Shown: one piece after another, positions 59,830 through 64,000 of the stretch
How the letters are laid out: the number at the start of each line of letters is the position of its first letter
Numbering within the stretch: position 1 is the stretch's first letter
Source of the DNA: Halomonas campaniensis
GTDB taxonomy: Bacteria; Pseudomonadota; Gammaproteobacteria; Pseudomonadales; Halomonadaceae
DNA: 64,000 bases
NCBI RefSeq assembly: GCF_002211105.1
Contig: NZ_JPUA01000037.1
Location: 1-64,000, forward strand
Direction: 5' to 3'
Notes under the pieces: model-generated
What the model saw: only the letters and a program-made list of their open reading frames with translations
The model's database searches: none
Told to the model about the DNA's origin: nothing
Made by a program: the position numbers and the translations under genes

Positions 59830-60588
59830 TTAAAGCATTTCAGCCAACCAGGCATTGAAAGCTGTCCAAGAGCGTTCATCGGCGCGTTCATGGTAGGCAT
59901 CGCTGCCGAATACGCTGAAGGCGTGGGGGGCGCCTGAATAGATACCTACCTCATAGGTAACACCTGCGGTTTCTAACTCTTCAGCCAGGGTCGCGACGTC
60001 CTCTAAGCTCACCGCAGTGTCGGCACCGCCGTGGGCAATAAAGATAGGAGCGGTTTCACCTGCGTAAGTTTGGCCATCGGGGGTGGTTAGTCCGCCGTGA
60101 AAACTGGAGTACGCAGCTATATTATCTGCTTCACCGGAACGGGCGATTTCTAGTGCTACCGCACCGCCAAAGCAGTATCCCATAATGACCGTTTGCTCAG
60201 CAGCGCCTTGCTCTCTAGCCTGGGCTAAACCTCCAAGGGTTAGCGCGCGCATTCTTTCTCTATCCTGGTAGAGTCGATTGGTCGCGGCGCGCTTATCCTC
60301 GACTGCTTGAGGGCGGTTGCCTTCGCCAAAAAGATCCACGGCAAATACGTCATAACCTTCATCGGCCAGCATATCGGCACGCTGGCGCTCATAATCATCC
60401 AGCCCATCCCAGTCATGAACGATTAGTACACTACCCTTGGCGTTGTCAGCCGCGGAGACAAAATAGCCTTGAAAATCTTCATCATTCACGCGATAGGCGA
60501 TATCCTTTCCGGCAGGTGAGAAGGCCATGGCGGGGAATGACAACGCTAAAAGTGGCAGAGCGGTGGTGGTAAGTAGAATTTTTTTCAT
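59830..60588 (-). CDS. Exported dienelactone hydrolase family protein
   Basis: A 252-residue alpha/beta hydrolase with a signal peptide (LLTTTALPLLALSFPAMA). VLIVHDWDGLDDYERQRADM is the start of the fold, DVFAVDLFGEGNRP is typical of the family, and the nucleophile Cys is in IMGYCFGGAVALEIA. The acid and His are near IFIAHGGADTAVS and GAPHAFSVFGSDAY. It should hydrolyse a lactone or ester in the periplasm; the true substrate is unknown. ATG 60588 is supported by the signal peptide. Confidence 0.85.
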   Translation of the reverse strand: MKKILLTTTALPLLALSFPAMAFSPAGKDIAYRVNDEDFQGYFVSAADNAKGSVLIVHDWDGLDDYERQRADMLADEGYDVFAVDLFGEGNRPQAVEDKRAATNRLYQDRERMRALTLGGLAQAREQGAAEQTVIMGYCFGGAVALEIARSGEADNIAAYSSFHGGLTTPDGQTYAGETAPIFIAHGGADTAVSLEDVATLAEELETAGVTYEVGIYSGAPHAFSVFGSDAYHERADERSWTAFNAWLAEML

Positions 60589-60762
60589 CGTTATGGTGTC
60601 CAAAGAAATATTCACCAAGCATAGACAATGCTTGGTGAACTGTTTCAACGTTGAATAATCATTGGTGGCGAGGTCTTTGTGAAACAGACAAGGGCTTGCG
60701 TCTGGAACTCGGTAACGGCATCCTTGTCAGTTGTTGGAAATACCATTAGGGAGCATGAACAC

Positions 60763-61443
60763 ATGGCTTACAACGATTTACGTACGGCACGTCCTCAGTC
60801 GAGTGGCGCTGCTAACAGTGTTAGCACTAACAAGGTGTTGCGTAATACCTACGCGCTCTTGGCAATGACGCTGCTGTTCTCAGCAGTCACCGCGGGCGCT
60901 GCTGTTGCTCTCGGCATCCAACAAATGAACATTTTTGTGTTCTTGATTGGTGCCTACGGCTTAATGTTCCTGGTACATAAAACCGCAAACTCTGCGGCTG
61001 GTTTATTGGCAACCTTTGCCTTTACCGGCTTTATGGGCTTTACGCTCGGGCCGATTCTATCTGCCTACCTGACCTTGCCGAACGGCGGCGCGTTGATTAT
61101 GAATGCGCTGGCGATGACAGGTCTGACCTTTGTTGGTCTTTCTGCAATCGCGCTAACGACTAAGAAAGACTTTAGCTTCTTGAGCAACTTCTTGATGGCA
61201 GGTGCCATCGTATTGATACTGGCCATGGTGGCCGGAATCTTCTTTCAAATTCCTGCGCTTTCACTGATGGTATCAGCTGGTTTCGTGCTGTTTGCTTCTG
61301 CAGCCATTTTGTACCAAACCAGTGAAATTATTCACCGCGCTGGCGAAACGAATTACATTCTCGCCACAGTGACGCTCTATGTATCCATCTACAATCTGTT
61401 TGTCAGCCTGTTGTCGATTTTGGGTATCATGAGCAACGATTGA
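60763..61443 (+). CDS. Bax inhibitor-1 / YccA family membrane protein
   Basis: A 226-residue protein with seven hydrophobic helices, matching the YccA/YbhL type of the Bax inhibitor-1 superfamily. The N-terminal soluble stretch is followed by LRNTYALLAMTLLFSAVTAG, MGFTLGPILSAYLTL, FVGLSAIALTTKKDFSFLSN and the closing LYVSIYNLFVSLLSILGIM. YccA modulates the FtsH protease in E. coli; the role here is inferred. ATG 60763 follows AGGGAG. A strong terminator ends the gene. Confidence 0.9.
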   Translation: MAYNDLRTARPQSSGAANSVSTNKVLRNTYALLAMTLLFSAVTAGAAVALGIQQMNIFVFLIGAYGLMFLVHKTANSAAGLLATFAFTGFMGFTLGPILSAYLTLPNGGALIMNALAMTGLTFVGLSAIALTTKKDFSFLSNFLMAGAIVLILAMVAGIFFQIPALSLMVSAGFVLFASAAILYQTSEIIHRAGETNYILATVTLYVSIYNLFVSLLSILGIMSND

Positions 61444-61467
61444 TCTAGGCAAGCGATAGACGATATG

Positions 61468-61497
61468 ACAGGCCCTATTGCAGGGCCTGTTTTTTTT
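61468..61497 (+). terminator. Rho-independent terminator after the Bax inhibitor-1 gene
   Basis: ACAGGCCCT / AGGGCCTGT, a 9-bp stem with an ATTGC loop, directly followed by eight T. Confidence 0.9.
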
Positions 61498-61519
61498 AGG
61501 GTAACCGTTACCAGGTATT

Positions 61520-61915
61520 ATGATCATGCAGTACGGCTTATTGGTGATGGGAGCGCCGTATAGCAGTCCAGCACCTCACTCTGCATTGCGCTTTGCCCAT
61601 GCCTTACTATCGCGCGGGCATCAAATTACGGGTGTGTTTTTCTATCATGATGGCGTCCATAATGCTTCATCGCTGATGGCGCCACCCCAGGATGAGCTTA
61701 ATCTGCGAGAAGCCTGGGCTGAACTGAATCAGCAACATGCAGTTCAACTGGATGTCTGTATTGCCGCAGCGCTGCGGCGCGGGCTGATGAGCGAGTCAGA
61801 AGCGCAACGGCATGGCAAGCAGTCCTACAATGTAGCGCCGCCTTTTGAATTGACCGGCCTGGGACAATTGCTTGAGCTACAGCAGCGCGCTGATCGCCTG
61901 ATAACCTTTGCTTAA
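61520..61915 (+). CDS. tusD: Sulfur relay protein TusD
   Basis: A 131-residue DsrE-fold protein. It has YSSPAPHSALRFAHALLSRG, GVFFYHDGVHNAS and the active cysteine in DVCIAAALRRG, the TusD position that receives persulfide sulfur from TusA. TusBCD passes it to TusE and MnmA for 2-thiolation of tRNA wobble uridine. A second in-frame ATG at 61526 is an alternative start. It is the first gene of tusDCBE. Confidence 0.92.
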   Translation: MIMQYGLLVMGAPYSSPAPHSALRFAHALLSRGHQITGVFFYHDGVHNASSLMAPPQDELNLREAWAELNQQHAVQLDVCIAAALRRGLMSESEAQRHGKQSYNVAPPFELTGLGQLLELQQRADRLITFA

Positions 61916-61925
61916 AGGAGTGCCA

Positions 61926-62291
61926 ATGGCGCCACCTGATGCACTTTTAGTGGTAATTCGCCACGCACCCCACGGTTCAAACTGGTTACGTGAAGGGCTG
62001 GATGCCGCCTTGGTTGCTGCTGCTTTTGGACAGCCCGTGCAGTTGTTGTTTATGGGGCAGGGCATAATGGCTCTGTTGAAAGAGCAGAGCAGTGGCGCGC
62101 CGGGCCAGAAAGCCACGCTACCAACCATCGATATGTTGGAAATGTACGATATTGACAAGCTTTGGGTAGCGGAAGGGGGGCTACAAAGCATGAACCTTTC
62201 AGCTGATTCCCTGGTAGAGGGTGCCACTCTGATCGCAGATAAGGAAGTCCCGGGGCTTTTGCACCAACACACCAAGATACTTAACTTTTAG
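61926..62291 (+). CDS. tusC: Sulfur relay protein TusC
   Basis: A 121-residue DsrF/TusC-type protein (VVIRHAPHGSNWLREGLDAA, then VQLLFMGQGIMALL). It has no cysteine at the equivalent of the active site, as is normal for this subunit. It forms the TusBCD complex. ATG 61926 follows AAAGGAG with good spacing, 10 bp after tusD. Confidence 0.9.
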   Translation: MAPPDALLVVIRHAPHGSNWLREGLDAALVAAAFGQPVQLLFMGQGIMALLKEQSSGAPGQKATLPTIDMLEMYDIDKLWVAEGGLQSMNLSADSLVEGATLIADKEVPGLLHQHTKILNF

Positions 62292-62308
62292 GGACTTGTG
62301 AGCGCACC

Positions 62309-62599
62309 ATGATCCTACATATCCTCACCAAAGCGCCTGATAGCAGTGCTGCCACACAAATGCAGCAAGCGATAGGGGAGCATGATACCGTGCTGCTGAT
62401 CGAAGAAGCGGCTACTGCAGCACTGGATACCTCCTGGGCAGCATGGCAACAGTGTCAGTCGCGCATTTTCCTGCTTTCAGAAGACCTGACCTCCCGTGGA
62501 CTCGCCGGCATCGCTGCCAACAATGAGCTGCCCACGCTAGAGATGCAGGGCTTTGTAGCACTCACTGAGCAGTATGAAAAGACAGTTACCTGGTACTAA
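62309..62599 (+). CDS. tusB: Sulfur relay protein TusB
   Basis: A 96-residue DsrH/TusB-type protein (MILHILTKAPDSS, then DTVLLIEEAATAAL, IFLLSEDLTSRGL). It is the smallest subunit of TusBCD. It lies between tusC and tusE in one operon. Confidence 0.9.
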   Translation: MILHILTKAPDSSAATQMQQAIGEHDTVLLIEEAATAALDTSWAAWQQCQSRIFLLSEDLTSRGLAGIAANNELPTLEMQGFVALTEQYEKTVTWY

Positions 62600-62601
62600 G
62601 C

Positions 62602-62952
62602 ATGTCTGAGCCAAAAATATACCGTTATCTTGATGCGCAACAAAGATATCCGCTAGATCCGGAAGGGTATCTGGTTAATCAGTCAGATTGGGACGAAGCT
62701 GTTGCTCATTTAATGGCTGAAGAAGAGGGCATAACACTTACCACGGAACACTGGGAACTCATCGAGGTGGTGAGGGCATTTTATCAGCGTTACGAAATGG
62801 CGCCGGCGATGCGACCGCTTGTGAAAGCCACCAAAAATGCACTGGGCGAAGAGAAAGGACGCTCGATTTACCTGATGCAGCTTTTCCCCGGCAGCCCGGC
62901 GAAACGAATTGCCCGCCTTGCCGGTTTACCGAAACCTACCAACTGCCTATAA
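62602..62952 (+). CDS. tusE: Sulfur relay protein TusE / DsrC family
   Basis: A 116-residue DsrC/TusE protein. The family core is visible as LVNQSDWDEAVAHLMAEEEG, HWELIEVVRAFYQRYEMAPA, and a C-terminal LAGLPKPTNCL with the conserved penultimate cysteine that accepts sulfur from TusD. The start is 2 bp after tusB. It supplies sulfur to MnmA. Confidence 0.92.
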   Translation: MSEPKIYRYLDAQQRYPLDPEGYLVNQSDWDEAVAHLMAEEEGITLTTEHWELIEVVRAFYQRYEMAPAMRPLVKATKNALGEEKGRSIYLMQLFPGSPAKRIARLAGLPKPTNCL

Positions 62953-62983
62953 CCAGCGTGAATGCCCCGTGGGCTTTCCAACC

Positions 62984-63616
62984 CTAAGCTACATCACCAC
63001 GTGTACAGACCGATAAAACAACGGCATCTTCCGTACTGGTGGATACCAGGGCGTGGCCCATATCGCTATCAAAATAGATACTGTCACCTTCGGCAAGCAC
63101 TAGCGGGGCGTAAAACTCGGTGTAAAGCATAATATCGCCGTGCAGCACCATCAAAAACTCTTCGCCATCATGGCGTACCCACTGGTGATATTCGTCAAAG
63201 CTGCGTGCCCGCACGATAGTTTTGAAGGGAATCATCCGTTTTTGGGCCAGTTGATGACCCAATAATTCGTGCTCATAGGTGGGCGTGGGGTGCAGTTGCC
63301 CTTTCCCTTTGCGGGTAAGATCCCGCCGCCCCATGGTATAACGCTCCCGCTTGGGGGGCGTCAGCAATTGAGGCAGGTCGATGTTGAGCCCGGTGGTGAG
63401 TTTCTGCACCACGCTAAAGGTGGGTGAGACTTGATCGTTCTCGATTTTAGAGAGCGTCGAGCGGGCAAGACCGGTGCGCTGGCTAACCTCCTCTAACGTC
63501 CACTGATTAGCGAGACGAATTTGCTTGAGCCGCTCCCCTAAACGCAATGGTTCAACAAAGGGTTTGCTTCCCGATGCAATACGCAGCGCGGCATGCTCTT
63601 CAGTCGTAGCGGTCAT
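62984..63616 (-). CDS. XRE-family regulator with C-terminal cupin domain
   Basis: A 210-residue regulator. The helix-turn-helix (residues about 27-82: LKQIRLANQWTLEEVSQRTG, LARSTLSKIENDQVSPTF) is followed by a cupin domain (about 130-205: WVRHDGEEFLMVLHGDIML, then GDSIYFDSDMGHALVS). The architecture is that of PuuR/ClgR-type regulators of amine or amino-acid metabolism, in which the cupin binds a small ligand. The target is unknown. It is convergent with tusE and upstream of the HDAC-like gene's end. Confidence 0.85.
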   Translation of the reverse strand: MTATTEEHAALRIASGSKPFVEPLRLGERLKQIRLANQWTLEEVSQRTGLARSTLSKIENDQVSPTFSVVQKLTTGLNIDLPQLLTPPKRERYTMGRRDLTRKGKGQLHPTPTYEHELLGHQLAQKRMIPFKTIVRARSFDEYHQWVRHDGEEFLMVLHGDIMLYTEFYAPLVLAEGDSIYFDSDMGHALVSTSTEDAVVLSVCTRGDVA

Positions 63617-63736
63617 AGGTCGTCACATTGGCTGCGTGGTCTAACGGTGCGTTTCTAAAGGCGCGTGTAAACAGTCATGATATCACAGCACAGAAGAGGC
63701 TAAGAACGCTCTACAGACCTTAGAGCACCGTCGAAT

Positions 63737-64000
63737 TTAAGGCACCTCAGAAAACGGCAGGCCCAGAAGCGCTTTTATGTGCGCCTCCACGCCACTGGCC
63801 AGTGACTTTGGGTTATAGCCACCTTCAAGCACCGATACAATGCGGTTATCAGCGTATAGGGTGGCGATCTCCATGGCGAGATGGGTAATCCAATAGAAGT
63901 CTTCATCCTCTAAACAGATATCGCCCATGGGGTCATCACGGTGGGCGTCAAAGCCGGCAGAAATTAGTACGAGATCGGGTTTGAACGCGTGCAGGGCAGG
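63737..64000 (-). CDS. Histone deacetylase family protein, C-terminal part (5' end outside window)
   Basis: The last 87 or so codons of a class II deacetylase-like amidohydrolase. The frame is open from the right edge: LHAFKPDLVLISAGFDAHRD, then DPMGDICLEDEDFYWITHLA and VSVLEGGYNPKSLASGVEAH. GFDAH carries metal-binding Asp residues, and EGGYN is the C-terminal hallmark. Relatives act on acetylated polyamines or proteins in bacteria. The start is beyond base 64000. Confidence 0.92.
   Translation of the reverse strand, partial: PALHAFKPDLVLISAGFDAHRDDPMGDICLEDEDFYWITHLAMEIATLYADNRIVSVLEGGYNPKSLASGVEAHIKALLGLPFSEVP

Overview
The window comes from a moderately GC-rich gammaproteobacterial chromosome. 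The gene content best fits the Halomonas group (Halomonadaceae). This is inferred from the mix of a TAXI-type TRAP transporter, PHA metabolism, a BCCT carrier and acidic Ser/Glu-rich linkers in exported proteins, and from the E. coli-like block mltD-gloB-yafS-rnhA-dnaQ. It is not from any marker-gene comparison.

Left part (1-36 kb), mostly core genome. The end of etfA is followed by a flavin oxidoreductase and then a minus-strand operon: a TAXI TRAP transporter, an enoyl-CoA hydratase with a decayed dehydrogenase half, and a PimC/PimD-like two-subunit acyl-CoA dehydrogenase. Together these suggest import and beta-oxidation of an organic acid. Next come a SulP anion carrier, a chemotaxis receptor with a C-terminal cytoplasmic sensor, RarD, an amidase, RsuA, the yejABEF peptide/microcin C importer and the mltD-gloB / yafS-rnhA-dnaQ-nudC block. 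After these are an SCP2 protein, SohB, an ArsR-type regulator, PrpE, a queuosine-precursor transporter (YhhQ) behind a clear preQ1-I riboswitch, a YbfF-like esterase, an exonuclease/GIY-YIG fusion, an orphan solute-binding protein and a K+/H+ antiporter. A palindromic element of about 150 bp lies between prpE and the riboswitch.

Accessory region (36.2-42.7 kb). A tRNA-Ser(UGA) gene is followed by a 15-bp copy of its own interior, a HigBA/RelE-type toxin-antitoxin pair and the remains of a prophage. What is left of the prophage is a possible late regulator, AT-rich cargo genes ending in hairpins, a lambda R-type endolysin, a small membrane/coiled-coil protein, a 3TM holin, an AT-rich membrane gene on the opposite strand, a frameshifted terminase small subunit fragment and a zinc-ribbon protein. 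No capsid, tail, portal or integrase genes are present.

Stress and ion-homeostasis region (42.9-59 kb). It holds a coiled-coil stress protein, a TelA-like protein with a membrane partner, a membrane-anchored EEP phosphoesterase, an ATP-grasp ligase and a three-gene unit of unknown function (a duplicated DUF1538 membrane protein, a P-II-like protein and a CBS protein). It continues with a BCCT carrier broken by one extra G in a 7-G run, a PHB depolymerase, a small possibly phasin-related protein, a P-type cation ATPase and a K+ channel with a TrkA-N domain. A perfect FNR/ANR box lies between the small protein and the ATPase, placed to drive the ATPase as a class I promoter, which suggests low-oxygen control.

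Right end (59-64 kb). A lipoprotein, two small proteins, a dienelactone hydrolase, a Bax inhibitor-1 family protein, the tusDCB-tusE sulfur relay for tRNA 2-thiolation, an XRE-cupin regulator and the 3' end of a histone-deacetylase-like amidohydrolase gene.
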